A stretch of 64,000 nt of DNA from Rhizomicrobium sp. (GCA_037200985.1 JBBCGJ010000001.1:3262756-3326755); one strand, 5' to 3'. Positions 8,202 to 17,137 are shown, numbered from the stretch's first letter. Numbers and translations are program-made. Notes: generated from the sequence alone by a model not told the origin.

Positions 8202-9034
8202 GCGACGTGACGCAGCCCTTCTTCGTCGTGTCGAGCGGACGCTCCGGCACGGCGATGCTGCACAAGGCGCTGTCGGCCGAGCCGGGTGTCGAGATGCATC
8301 ACGAATACATGGTGCAGATCACCCAGCCGCTCGCGGTGCGGCGCTATCTTAGCCTCGTCGATGATACGGAAGCGCTGAAAATACTGGGCGAAACGCATGT
8401 CGCGGCGGTCGGCTACAGCGAGGCCCGGCATTGGGGCGATTCGTCCAACAAGCTGTCCTGGCTCATTCCGGACCTGGCGAAGGCGCTGCCTTCGGCCAAA
8501 TTCGTCCACCTGGTGCGCGACGGCCGCAAGGTCGCCGGGTCCTATTTCCGCAAGCTCGGCGATGAATGCTACGACGACCGTTCCACCCGCATCCTTCAGG
8601 CCCACTACGACAACCCCGCCCATGCTCCGGCGCCGCCGCCCGAGAAGAAATATTGGTGGCCGGTGCCACGCAAGGCCGATCCGACGTCTCGGGGTTTCCG
8701 CTGCTTCAACCAGTTCGAGCGCATCTGCTGGCATTGGGCGGAGATCAACCGGGTCATCCTGAACGAGTTCGCGCGTCTGCCGGCCGGGCGGCAGATGTTC
8801 GTGCGTCTGGAAGATCTGCACGACGACCCCGGTGCGGTAGAGCAGGTGTACGATTTTCTCGACCTGCCCTTCTCGGATGCCGCCTTCGCGGCCTTCGCCC
8901 GGCCGCACAATGTGAACCGGCCGGAAGACCGGCTGCTGGAGCCCGCCGAGCGGGCCCGTTTCGACGCCATCGCGGGCGGTATGATGGAGCGCCTCGGCTA
9001 TGCAAAACGTGCCGAGTACGTGATGAATTATTAA
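8198..9034 (+). CDS. Sulfotransferase family protein
   Basis: 278 residues from TTG at 8198 (TTGA overlap with the upstream stop); GTG at 8207 is the alternative. FFVVSSGRSGTAMLHKAL near the N-terminus is the 5'-phosphosulfate loop that binds PAPS, and KFVHLVRDGRKVAGSYFRKL is the 3'-phosphate-binding motif. The Trp-rich KKYWWPVPRK and the GFRCFNQFERICWHWAEIN stretch probably line the acceptor site. PAPS-dependent sulfation of a sugar in the same pathway is inferred from the operon. A 48-base gap follows and could hold an internal promoter, though no clear one is visible. Confidence 0.8.
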   Translation: MSDVTQPFFVVSSGRSGTAMLHKALSAEPGVEMHHEYMVQITQPLAVRRYLSLVDDTEALKILGETHVAAVGYSEARHWGDSSNKLSWLIPDLAKALPSAKFVHLVRDGRKVAGSYFRKLGDECYDDRSTRILQAHYDNPAHAPAPPPEKKYWWPVPRKADPTSRGFRCFNQFERICWHWAEINRVILNEFARLPAGRQMFVRLEDLHDDPGAVEQVYDFLDLPFSDAAFAAFARPHNVNRPEDRLLEPAERARFDAIAGGMMERLGYAKRAEYVMNY

Positions 9035-9082
9035 CCAAGAAGCGCCGATGATGGTTACCGGACTATTTCATCGGGCCATTCC

Positions 9083-10249
9083 ATGAGCGACCTCTGCGAG
9101 ATCTGCCAACGCGCGGCGCTCGAGCCGATCTACAAGCCGGAAAAATCGATGCGCGGACTGACCGTCTATCTGTGCACGGTCTGCGGGCTGCTGCAGAGCC
9201 TGCCGCGCATCGACCGCGCCGCGCGCGCGCCGGCAGCGGTCTCCGGCGGCGCCGATTGGGGCAATGTCCGCTATGGCAAGGGTTTCCGCACCCAGATCGC
9301 GATCGAGGCGCTGCGCCGGCATCGCGACTTCGCAACCGAATTCACATTGCTCGATGTGGGATCGAACCGCGGCAGTTTCGCCCGCGCCTTCCTGGACGCC
9401 GCACCAGACGCACATCTCGTTGCCGTCGAGCCCGACGAACGGGTGGCCGCGAACTGCGCCGGACTTCCGCACACCCATCTGATCCGCGAGCGCATCGAGA
9501 ACGTCGCGCTGGAGACGGGCCGGTTCGACGCCATCCATTCCTGCCACACGATCGAGCACCTGGTCCATCCGGCCGCCACGCTCGCCGATCACCACCGCAT
9601 CTTGAAGGACGCCGGCATATTGGTGCTGGACGCGCCAAACACCGCTCTTCTTGCCAGCGACGACATCGTCGAAGAATGGTTCATCGACAAGCATCTCTAT
9701 CATTTCTCGGAAACGACGTTGACGCGGATGCTCGAAGCTTCTGGCTTTACGATTCTGGAGCGGCCCGACGCCAAGGACCGCAGCAACCTGTTCTTCGTCG
9801 CCAAAAAGAACGGCAAGACGCCGTCCAACGCCGGCATCAATCTCGGCGAGGTCAGCCGAGCGCGCGATTTGATCGCGACCTATGTCGCGGGCCGCGCGCG
9901 CAATCTCGCCGCGCTGACGGCGGCGGCGACCGAATTGCTGAGCCTGGCGCCGCGGCGCGTCGCGATGTGGGGCGCGGGCCGGTTGTTCGACAGCCTGGTG
10001 ACCCATGGCAAGTTCGACGCAAGCTCGCTCGCCGTGCTGGTCGACAAGCATCTGAAGGCCCATGTCGGCGAACGCCATGGTTGCGCCCTGACCGGACCCG
10101 AAGGCCTCGCCTCCGCCAAGCCCGGCGTCGTGGTGGTGATGAGCCGCGACTTCGCGAGCGAGATCGCGCAGGAGGTCAACAAGCTGACGCCGGGCGCCGA
10201 GATCATCCTCTATACCGACCTGATGAGTCGGGCGCGCGCCGCGGCATAG
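9083..10249 (+). CDS. Zinc-ribbon sugar methyltransferase, C-methyltransferase type
   Basis: 388 residues. The N-terminus has CEIC and CTVC, about 28 residues apart, a putative zinc site as in Methyltransf_13 proteins. The central SAM fold has TLLDVGSNRGSFARAF and SCHTIEHLVHPAATL, and a C-terminal second Rossmann-like domain has RVAMWGAGRLFDSLV. This three-part layout is that of NDP-sugar C-methyltransferases such as TylC3-like enzymes. Spaced eight bases before the transketolase N-half. Methylation of a keto-sugar intermediate is the reasonable guess; no substrate can be named. Confidence 0.75.
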   Translation: MSDLCEICQRAALEPIYKPEKSMRGLTVYLCTVCGLLQSLPRIDRAARAPAAVSGGADWGNVRYGKGFRTQIAIEALRRHRDFATEFTLLDVGSNRGSFARAFLDAAPDAHLVAVEPDERVAANCAGLPHTHLIRERIENVALETGRFDAIHSCHTIEHLVHPAATLADHHRILKDAGILVLDAPNTALLASDDIVEEWFIDKHLYHFSETTLTRMLEASGFTILERPDAKDRSNLFFVAKKNGKTPSNAGINLGEVSRARDLIATYVAGRARNLAALTAAATELLSLAPRRVAMWGAGRLFDSLVTHGKFDASSLAVLVDKHLKAHVGERHGCALTGPEGLASAKPGVVVVMSRDFASEIAQEVNKLTPGAEIILYTDLMSRARAAA

Positions 10250-10257
10250 GAGCTCCC

Positions 10258-11163
10258 ATGGCCTTGACCCTCAGGTCCATCACCGAAGAGGCGCCGCGCA
10301 CCGCGGCGCAGGATCTGGAGGACCAGCTTGCGAAGGCCGCCGCCTTCGTGCGCCGGCATACCATCGCGTCGATCTATCACGCGGGCTCGGGCCATCCGGG
10401 CGGCGCACTATCTTGTGCCGACATTTTGGCCTGCCTGTTCGGCGCTGAGCTGAACTTCTGGCCCAACGCCGTTGACGATCTCGAGCGCGACCGCTTCGTG
10501 CTCTCCAAGGGCCATGCCGCGCCGGCGTTGTACGCGGCCGGAGCGCAATACGGCTTCTGCGACGCCAAAGCGGCGCTCAATCTGCGCAAGCTGGGAAGCC
10601 CGTTCCAGGGCCATCCGCATGTGCTCGACCTGCCCTGGGTCGAGACCAGCACGGGTTCGCTGGGCCAGGGGTTCTCAGTTGCGCTCGGCATGGCGATGGG
10701 GCTGAAGCTGAAGAACAGTTCGGCGCGGGTCTACGCCCTGCTCGGCGACGGCGAGTTGCAGGAGGGCGAGGTGTGGGAGGCCGCGATGTGCGCGGCGCAT
10801 CATTGCCTGGACAATCTTTGCGTCATCATCGACTACAACAAGCTGCAGAGCGACAACCGTAACTCGGCGATCATGCGGCTGGAGCCGCTGGCGGCGAAGT
10901 GGCGCGCCTTCGACTGGGCGATCGCCGAGATCGACGGCCACGACATCCACGAGATCCTGTCGACCTTCCGCCGCGCCGGCATCACCCAGGGCCGCCCTTC
11001 GGTGATCATCGCCAACACGATCAAGGGCAAGGGCGTCAAATACATGGAAGACGTCGCGGCCTGGCACGGCAGCGTGAAGCTGACACGCGAGCAGGCCGAG
11101 GACGCGCTGCAATCGCTGGGCGCCAAGAGCGCCGAGATCAAGGAACTGCTCGATGGGCACTAA
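10258..11163 (+). CDS. Transketolase-like protein, N-terminal (thiamine diphosphate) half
   Basis: 301 residues with AGGAG just before the ATG. GHPGGALSCADILA, SKGHAAPALYA and GSLGQGFSVALGMAMG match the transketolase N-domain, and GDGELQEGEVWEAAM followed by DYNKLQ is the thiamine-diphosphate/Mg motif (GDG-X-N). The chain ends before the pyrimidine domain, which is supplied by the next gene, overlapping by 11 bases; the two form one split enzyme. Central-metabolism transketolase is normally about 660 residues on one chain; split pairs also turn up in secondary and surface-sugar clusters. Two-carbon (ketol) transfer onto a sugar intermediate is the family chemistry. Confidence 0.85.
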   Translation: MALTLRSITEEAPRTAAQDLEDQLAKAAAFVRRHTIASIYHAGSGHPGGALSCADILACLFGAELNFWPNAVDDLERDRFVLSKGHAAPALYAAGAQYGFCDAKAALNLRKLGSPFQGHPHVLDLPWVETSTGSLGQGFSVALGMAMGLKLKNSSARVYALLGDGELQEGEVWEAAMCAAHHCLDNLCVIIDYNKLQSDNRNSAIMRLEPLAAKWRAFDWAIAEIDGHDIHEILSTFRRAGITQGRPSVIIANTIKGKGVKYMEDVAAWHGSVKLTREQAEDALQSLGAKSAEIKELLDGH

Positions 11164-12160
11164 TAGGCCTACCGCTTCGCTGCACGAGGACGGGAACGCG
11201 CCCGCACTGATCGGCACCAGCGGCGACAGCCTGCGCGAGGCGTTCGGCAAGGCGCTGTCCGCTCTCGCCGACGAATTTCCCAAAGTCGTCGTGCTCGACG
11301 CCGACATCGCCGGCGGCACGGGCGTGCATCACTTCCGCAAGAGCCATCCCGAGCGGCTGCTGCAATTCGGCATCGCCGAGCAGAACATGATGGCGGCGGC
11401 CGGCGGATTGGCCGCGACCGGGTTCATTCCCGTAGTCACGACCTTCGCGGTGTTCTGCCTGCGCGCCGTAGAACAGGCGCGGCTGTCGCTCGCCTATGCG
11501 CGGCGCAACGCCAAGATCGTCGCCAGCCATCCCGGGCTCGACGTCGGACCCGACGGCGGCTCGGCCCAGGCGCTCGAAGACCTCGCGGCGTTCCGCGCCA
11601 TTCCCGGCATGACCGTGATCTCGCCGGCCGATCCGACCGAGATGGCGCTCGCGACCCGCGCCATCCTGGAATTCGACGGCCCCGTCTATATGCGCACCGG
11701 CCGCAGCGCGTCCAGGCGCCTGTTCGGCGACGACCACGCCTTCGAGATCGGCAAGGGCCGGATCGTGCGCGACGGCGGCGACCTCACCATCGTCGCCTGC
11801 GGCGTGGAAGTCGCCCGTGCGCTCGACGCCGCGGAGCTTCTGGCGCAGGAGAATATCTCGGCCCGCGTCGTGAACATGGCGACGATCAAGCCGATCGACG
11901 CCGATCTGCTCGTGCGCTGCGCCGAAGAGACCGGCGCGTTCGTCACAGCCGAGGACCATAACGTCCATGGCGGGCTCGGCAGCGCCGTCGCCGAGGCGCT
12001 GGCCCGTTCACGGCCCTCACCCATCGAATTCGTCGGCGTGAAGGACGTGTTCGGTGCCTCGGGAGAGCCGGAGGAACTGGCCGAATTGTACGGCCTGACC
12101 GCGCCGCACATCGCCGCGGCGGCACGTGCGGTGCTGGCACGGAAGGCGGGCAACGCATGA
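11153..12160 (+). CDS. Transketolase-like protein, C-terminal half
   Basis: 335 residues. It supplies the pyrimidine-binding and C-terminal domains: VVLDADIAGGTGVHHF, FGIAEQNMMAAAGGLAATG (the Glu that activates thiamine diphosphate is in this GIAEQNM motif), SHPGLDVGPDGGSAQALEDL and a transketolase C fold with AEDHNVHGGLGSAVAEAL. The ATG lies inside the end of the N-half, in another frame, implying translational coupling and a 1:1 complex. The stop overlaps the SDR start as ATGA. Confidence 0.85.
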   Translation: MGTNRPTASLHEDGNAPALIGTSGDSLREAFGKALSALADEFPKVVVLDADIAGGTGVHHFRKSHPERLLQFGIAEQNMMAAAGGLAATGFIPVVTTFAVFCLRAVEQARLSLAYARRNAKIVASHPGLDVGPDGGSAQALEDLAAFRAIPGMTVISPADPTEMALATRAILEFDGPVYMRTGRSASRRLFGDDHAFEIGKGRIVRDGGDLTIVACGVEVARALDAAELLAQENISARVVNMATIKPIDADLLVRCAEETGAFVTAEDHNVHGGLGSAVAEALARSRPSPIEFVGVKDVFGASGEPEELAELYGLTAPHIAAAARAVLARKAGNA

Positions 12161-12909
12161 GTCGGTTCTCGCTTGCCGGAAAGAACGCCGTCGTCACCGG
12201 CGGCAGCCGCGGGATCGGACGCGCCATCGCGCTTGGCCTGGCAAATGCCGGCGCGGACATCGTCTTCACCTATCGCGAGAAGCGCGACGAGGCCGACGCC
12301 GTCGCGGCAGACATCGTCAAGACTGGACGCCGCGCCTTGGCGCTGCCGATGGACGTGACCGATCGCGCCAGCGTCGAGGCGGCGGCGCGCGGTGCGCGCG
12401 CTTTCGGCAAGATCTCCATTCTGGTGAACAATGCCGGCATCAACAAGCCGACCGATTTCGACAGGATCGCGGACGCCGACTGGGACACGATCCTGGCGAC
12501 CAATCTCAAGGGCCCATTCATCTGCGCCCAGGTCTTTCTGCCGCTTCTTAGCGAGGCCGGCGGCGGCTCCATCGTGCATATCGGCTCGGTCAGCGGGCAG
12601 TATGGCGGGCCGCGCACGGCGCACTACGCCGCGTCGAAAGCCGGATTGATCTCGCTGGCGCAGGTCATCGCGCGGTTCGGCGCGGCGTCGCATGTGCGCT
12701 CCAACGTGGTGGCAGCGGGTCTGATCGCCTCCGACATGGGCAATGCCGGGCTTCAAGCGGCGAGCGTGCAGAAGGCGGCGGAGGGCATCATCCTCAAGCG
12801 GCTGGGCCGCACCGAAGAGGTCGCCGACGCCGTCGTGTTTCTGGCGAGCGAGGCGTCGTCCTACATCACGGCGCAGACCATCAACGTCAATGGCGGGCTA
12901 TATTTCTGA
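12157..12909 (+). CDS. Short-chain dehydrogenase/reductase
   Basis: 250 residues, a classical SDR. The TGGSRGIGRAIALGLANAG nucleotide loop is near residue 15, NNAG follows, then the catalytic Ser in IGSVSGQYGG and YAASK. The C-terminal NVNGGLYF matches FabG-like enzymes. An NAD(P)-dependent oxidation or reduction of a sugar keto/hydroxyl group is inferred from the surrounding transketolase, methyltransferase and ATP-grasp genes. Overlaps both neighbours by a few bases. Confidence 0.85.
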   Translation: MSRFSLAGKNAVVTGGSRGIGRAIALGLANAGADIVFTYREKRDEADAVAADIVKTGRRALALPMDVTDRASVEAAARGARAFGKISILVNNAGINKPTDFDRIADADWDTILATNLKGPFICAQVFLPLLSEAGGGSIVHIGSVSGQYGGPRTAHYAASKAGLISLAQVIARFGAASHVRSNVVAAGLIASDMGNAGLQAASVQKAAEGIILKRLGRTEEVADAVVFLASEASSYITAQTINVNGGLYF

Positions 12910-14135
12910 TGGCTTCCAGCGGCAAGACGCTCCTCATCGTGTCCGGCGGGATCGAGGCGGCCGACGCCGCCAGACGCGCCAAGGAAATGGGACACACCGT
13001 CGTGGTCTCCGACCGCGACCCGCAGGCGCCGGGCTTTGCTTTCGCCGATTCCTGTCTGATCGCGGATGTCTACGGCCCGACCGAGACGGCGGCCGCTGCC
13101 GAACGCTATAGCCGCAAGATCCGCAAGATCGACGGCGTGATCTGCGTCGCCGCCGACGCGCCGGTCACCGCCGCGACGGTGGCGCAGCGCTTGCGCCTTC
13201 CCGGCATCTCGCTCGCCAGTGCGGAACTCGCCTGCGACAAGCTCGCGATGAAGCGGCGCTTCGCGGACTGCGGCGTTCCGGTGCCGTGGTTCGCCGAAAT
13301 CCCGACGCCGCAGGCCTTGCAGCGCGTCGCGATCGAACGCGGCCGCGACCTGGTGATCAAGCCGGTGGATTCGCGCGGCAGCCGCGGCGTGCAGCGCGTG
13401 GCGCAGGTCGCCGATCTCGACAAGGCCTTCCTGTTCGCCCGGTCGCATTCGCCCAGCGAGCGCGTGATGGTGGAGCAATATCTAGACGGCCCCCAGGTTT
13501 CCACCGAATCCGTGATCGTCGACGGCCGCTGCTTCACGCCGGGTTTCTCGGACCGCAATTACGAATATCTCGAACGCTACGCACCGTTCTTCATCGAGAA
13601 CGGCGGAGATCTTCCGAGCCGTCTGCCCGCGGACATCCAGCAGAAGGTCAAGGATGTCGTGGCGCGCGCTGCCGCGGCACTCGGCATCACGAACGGCACC
13701 GTCAAGGGCGACATCGTGGTGCACAAGGGCGAGCCCTGTGTCATCGAGCTGGCGGCGCGGCTTTCGGGCGGGTTCTTCTGCACGCGTGAGATCCCGCTCA
13801 ATACCGGCGTCGACTTCGTCGGCGCGGCGATCCGGATCGCGCTTGGCGAGGCGGTTTCGCCGGACGACCTCGAGCCCAAGCATTTCACGCCCGTCGTCCA
13901 GCGCTATGCCTTTCCCAAAGCGGGGCGCGTGGTCGCGATCGAGGGCGCCGAGGAGGCGCGCCGGATCGCCGGCGTCGCCGATGTGATCGTGACCGCCAAG
14001 CCGGGCGACGTCATTCCCGATGCCGGCGACAAGCGCCCCTCGGCGGCGATGGTGCTGACGGTCGGGCCGTCGCGCGAAGCAGCACTGGCGGCGGCGAATG
14101 ATGCGCTCGCCTGTCTGAAGATCGTGACCGCATGA
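12909..14135 (+). CDS. ATP-grasp ligase of the carbamoyl-phosphate-synthetase-like group
   Basis: 408 residues, starting in a TGATG overlap. The N-terminal Rossmann-like domain (TLLIVSGGIEAADAARRAKE) precedes an ATP-grasp fold: RDLVIKPVDSRGSRGV for the phosphate loop, MVEQYLDGPQVSTESVI, and the metal-binding CVIELAARLSGGFF. Such enzymes form an acyl phosphate and ligate it to an amine or thiol. Within this operon it probably attaches an amino acid or other acid to an amino-sugar, but neither substrate is visible. The C-terminal domain (RRIAGVADVIVTAKPGDVI) resembles that of biotin-carboxylase-like ligases. Confidence 0.75.
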   Translation: MASSGKTLLIVSGGIEAADAARRAKEMGHTVVVSDRDPQAPGFAFADSCLIADVYGPTETAAAAERYSRKIRKIDGVICVAADAPVTAATVAQRLRLPGISLASAELACDKLAMKRRFADCGVPVPWFAEIPTPQALQRVAIERGRDLVIKPVDSRGSRGVQRVAQVADLDKAFLFARSHSPSERVMVEQYLDGPQVSTESVIVDGRCFTPGFSDRNYEYLERYAPFFIENGGDLPSRLPADIQQKVKDVVARAAAALGITNGTVKGDIVVHKGEPCVIELAARLSGGFFCTREIPLNTGVDFVGAAIRIALGEAVSPDDLEPKHFTPVVQRYAFPKAGRVVAIEGAEEARRIAGVADVIVTAKPGDVIPDAGDKRPSAAMVLTVGPSREAALAAANDALACLKIVTA

Positions 14136-16087
14136 ACGCCCCTCTGCAAAGACGCGAGCTGGCGGCCGCCGCGGGCACGCTTCAGCTGTTCGCGCTGTTT
14201 CATCTCAATCTCGCCTTCTCCTCCATCGAGGAGGAGCAGCGCGACGATGTCATCGCGCGCTGCTACTGGCCGCTGCTGCGCCTGGCCGAGCGGTTCGGAC
14301 CCATCGGCATCGAGGCGACAGGCTACACGCTCGAAGAGATCGCCAAGCGCGATCCGGAATGGATCGGGCGTGCACGCGCGCTGATCGCTGGCGGGCGCGT
14401 CGAATTGATCGGCTCCGGCTATTCGCAGATGATCGGGCCGCTGGTGCCGGCGCGCGTCACCGAGGCCAATCTGCGCATCGGCAATGGCGTCTATGAGGAC
14501 TTGCTGGGGACGCGGCCGACGCTGGCGCTGGTCAATGAACAGGCCTATTCCGCCGGCCTTGTCGGGCTCTATCTCGATGCCGGTTATGCCGCGCTGGCGA
14601 TGGATTGGGACAACCCGGGCACCGCGCATCCCGAGTGGCCGGCCGAAACGCGTTACCTGCCGCAGCGCGCACTGGGCGCCGACGGACGCTCCATCGGGCT
14701 CGTGTGGACCAGCACCGTGGCGTTCCAGAAGATGCAGCGCGTCGTGCACCGCGACATCGGCATCGAGACCTATCTGGACTATATCCGCGGACGGCAGGCG
14801 ACGGGTCGGCGCGCCCTTTGCGTCTATGCCAGCGACGCCGAGATCTTCGACTTTCGTCCCGGTCGCTACAAGACGGAAGAGAAGCTGACCGGCGAGAGCG
14901 AATGGGCACGGATGGAAGAAGCCTTCGCGCGGCTGACGGGCGAATTCGCGCTGGTCTCGCCGTCCGAAGTGCTTGCGCTGCGCGACACGGCAAATGCCGG
15001 ACAAAGCCTGCGGCTGGAGACGGCGGCGAGCCCGATCCCGGTGAAGAAGCAGCGCAAATACAATGTGGCGCGCTGGTCAGTCACCGGTCGCGACGATCTG
15101 GGCGTCAACGCCGCGTGCCAGCGCATCTATCGCGGGCTGGACGGAGCCGGCGAAGACGCCTGGAAAGAGCTCTGCTATCTGTGGTCCAGCGATTTCCGCA
15201 CCCATATCACCGAGACGCGCTGGACGAATTTTTGCGCGAGGCTGCGCGAGGCCGAGACGCGCTGGGCCGTGCCGGCGGCGCCGGCGCTGGCCGCGCCGGA
15301 AGGCGTGACGGTCGAAGACCGGTTTATCGCGATCGAAACCGGACAGGTGACGGCGCGTCTCGATCGCCGCCGCGGCCTGGCGCTTGACAGCGTCCATTTC
15401 GCCGGCCATGCCGTGGCATCGCTCGGCGGCGTACCGCACGGGCATTTCGACGATATTGCGCTTCAGGCCGATTGGTATACGGGCGACTGCGTCTTCGAGG
15501 CGCCGGGCGAACATAAGGCGACCGACCTCGATTGGGCCGCCACGCGCATGCAGACCGCGGACGATGGCGACGTGATCGTGTCGGGCCGGATCGACACGCC
15601 GAAAGGCACCATCGAGAAGACCCTGCGCTTCGCGGCCGGCGCGCCGCGCATCGATTTCGAGCTGACTTTCCATTGGTCCGATTGGGGCAAGGGCAGCCTG
15701 CGCCTCGGCCATGTCACACTTCTGGGCGAGGCGTTCGATCTTTCGCGCCTGTTCCTGACCACCCACAATGGCGGCCATGCGGCAGAACGTTTCGACCTCG
15801 CAGGCCAGACGGTCGAGCATGGCGCGCCGGTGTCGTTCCTGGTGTCCTCGTCGCAAGGTCTCGGCATGACCGAAGGCTGGGCCGAGATCGGCGACGACGC
15901 TACGCGAATCCGGGTCGACGTCGATCGGTCGGCGGCCTGCCTGCTCGGCTTGCTGACGCACCGCGTCAGCGGCGGGCGGCTGTTCTGCCAGTTGATCCTC
16001 TCGGCGCTGGAATTGGACGATACGCGCAAGCCGATGGCCTATGAGACCGGTCCGCGCCGCTTCCGCTTCAGCCTGATCGGCTGCTGA
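14132..16087 (+). CDS. Glycoside hydrolase family 57-like protein
   Basis: 651 residues, no signal peptide, so likely cytoplasmic. GH57 landmarks are LFALFHLNLAFSSI near residue 19, GRVELIGSGYSQMIGPLVP near 88, ALVNEQAYSAG with the candidate nucleophile Glu136, and CVYASDAEIFDFRPGRY with the candidate acid at about Asp235. A beta-rich C-terminal domain follows. Family members cleave or transfer alpha-glucans or alpha-galactosides. Its place as the last gene of a sugar-assembly operon (ATGA overlap) suggests trimming or transglycosylation of an intracellular glycan instead of nutrition. A strong terminator follows at once. Confidence 0.7.
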   Translation: MNAPLQRRELAAAAGTLQLFALFHLNLAFSSIEEEQRDDVIARCYWPLLRLAERFGPIGIEATGYTLEEIAKRDPEWIGRARALIAGGRVELIGSGYSQMIGPLVPARVTEANLRIGNGVYEDLLGTRPTLALVNEQAYSAGLVGLYLDAGYAALAMDWDNPGTAHPEWPAETRYLPQRALGADGRSIGLVWTSTVAFQKMQRVVHRDIGIETYLDYIRGRQATGRRALCVYASDAEIFDFRPGRYKTEEKLTGESEWARMEEAFARLTGEFALVSPSEVLALRDTANAGQSLRLETAASPIPVKKQRKYNVARWSVTGRDDLGVNAACQRIYRGLDGAGEDAWKELCYLWSSDFRTHITETRWTNFCARLREAETRWAVPAAPALAAPEGVTVEDRFIAIETGQVTARLDRRRGLALDSVHFAGHAVASLGGVPHGHFDDIALQADWYTGDCVFEAPGEHKATDLDWAATRMQTADDGDVIVSGRIDTPKGTIEKTLRFAAGAPRIDFELTFHWSDWGKGSLRLGHVTLLGEAFDLSRLFLTTHNGGHAAERFDLAGQTVEHGAPVSFLVSSSQGLGMTEGWAEIGDDATRIRVDVDRSAACLLGLLTHRVSGGRLFCQLILSALELDDTRKPMAYETGPRRFRFSLIGC

Positions 16088-16100
16088 CCCAAAAGGAATA

Positions 16101-16136
16101 CGGACGACGTCCCGTGGACGCCGTCCGCTTCTTTTT
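16101..16136 (+). terminator. Rho-independent terminator of the glycan operon
   Basis: A stem cggacgacgtcc / ggacgccgtccg with a three-base loop (one mismatch) is followed by cttcttttt. It begins 14 bases after the GH57-like stop. Confidence 0.85.
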
Positions 16137-16208
16137 ACCCACCTTCGATAAATTCCCTACGCCCCAGGGCGCGAAGGGTCGATTCTTCGACTCCCTCGAA
16201 ACCGCTGT

Positions 16209-16236
16209 GAGCGGCGACGCTTTCGCGCCGCCGCTC
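16209..16236 (-). terminator. Hairpin downstream of flagellin 1
   Basis: Stem gagcggcgacgc / gcgccgccgctc, one mismatch, tetra-base loop, seven bases after the flagellin stop. It has no good T-tract on the minus strand, so it may be an mRNA-stabilising 3' hairpin instead of a terminator. Confidence 0.5.
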
Positions 16237-16242
16237 TCAGGC

Positions 16243-17070
16243 CTAGCGGAACAGCGACAGGATCGTCTGCGGCGCCTGGTTGGCGATCGACAGAGCCTGA
16301 ACGCCGAGCTGCTGCTTGACCTGCAAGGACTGCAGCAGGGCGCTTTCCTGCGCCATGTTCGCGTCGACGAGGTTGCCGATGCCGGTCGTCAGCGTGTCGG
16401 ACAGCTTCTGCGCGAAGGTCGCCTGGATCGAGAACTTCTTCGCGCCGGCGGAGAGCTTGGCGAGAGCGGAGTTCACGTTCGTGAGAGACGCCTGGATGGT
16501 GGCGACCAGCGTCGAGGCCTTGGTCTGGGTCGAGATCGTGTTGGTCGTGCGCAGCGTCACGATCGTGCCCGAAAGCGCGAGCTTCTGGGCGGAGGTCGTG
16601 ATGCGGCGCGTGCCGTCCGAGGACGCCAGGGCCGTGATCTGGGTCGTCGAGCCGTCGACCAGGTTGGTGCCGTTGAACGAGGCGTTCTTCACGATCGTGG
16701 TGATCTGATCGCGGAGCGCGACGAAGTCCTGGTTCAGGGCCTGGCGGCTGGCGGTATCCAGCGAGGAGTCCGCGGCGCTGAGCGCCTTGGTCTTGAGCTG
16801 GATCAGGAGGTCGGAGATCGACTGTCCGGCGGACAGGGCGACATCGACCGCCGAAGTGGCGCGATTGAGGCTGTCGGTGACGGCGGAATAGCCGGCGACG
16901 GCGCCACGCTGGTTCTGCGCGATGGCGTAGGTCGAACCATCGTCACGGGCCGAAGACACTTTGAGGCCGCTGTTGATCGCGGCTTGGGTGGTGTTCAACT
17001 GCGACTGCGTCGCGTTGAGGTACTGCAGCGCGACGAGCGCGCCGGAGTTGGTGTTGACGCTGAAAGACAT
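16243..17070 (-). CDS. Flagellin (275 aa)
   Basis: Short alphaproteobacterial flagellin. Conserved N-terminal D0/D1 (MSFSVNTNSGALVALQYLNA) and C-terminal D1/D0 (ANMAQESALLQSLQVKQQL, ending APQTILSLFR) with a small, Thr/Ser-rich centre that could be O-glycosylated. No cysteine and no signal peptide, as expected for type III flagellar export. It differs from the flagellin at 17364 at only a minority of positions, mainly near the N-terminus, so the two arose by tandem duplication. A sigma-54 promoter lies about 70 bases upstream with two hairpins in the leader. Confidence 0.95.
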   Translation of the reverse strand: MSFSVNTNSGALVALQYLNATQSQLNTTQAAINSGLKVSSARDDGSTYAIAQNQRGAVAGYSAVTDSLNRATSAVDVALSAGQSISDLLIQLKTKALSAADSSLDTASRQALNQDFVALRDQITTIVKNASFNGTNLVDGSTTQITALASSDGTRRITTSAQKLALSGTIVTLRTTNTISTQTKASTLVATIQASLTNVNSALAKLSAGAKKFSIQATFAQKLSDTLTTGIGNLVDANMAQESALLQSLQVKQQLGVQALSIANQAPQTILSLFR

Positions 17071-17094
17071 GGCTGTCTCCGTTCTGGTGTGGGT

Positions 17095-17125
17095 CGAGCA
17101 TTTTGCTCGCGGGCTTTTTGCCCGC
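17095..17125 (-). promoter_or_regulatory. Twin hairpins in the flagellin 1 leader
   Basis: In the untranslated leader, two adjacent perfect stems occur: gcgggc/gcccgc with a five-base A-loop and cgagca/tgctcg with a three-base A-loop (minus-strand reading). They lie between the sigma-54 promoter and the ribosome site gGAGACAgcc. FlbT is known in Caulobacter to act on a flagellin leader, so an FlbT target is plausible. Confidence 0.45.
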
Positions 17126-17137
17126 CCTCACCTGTTG

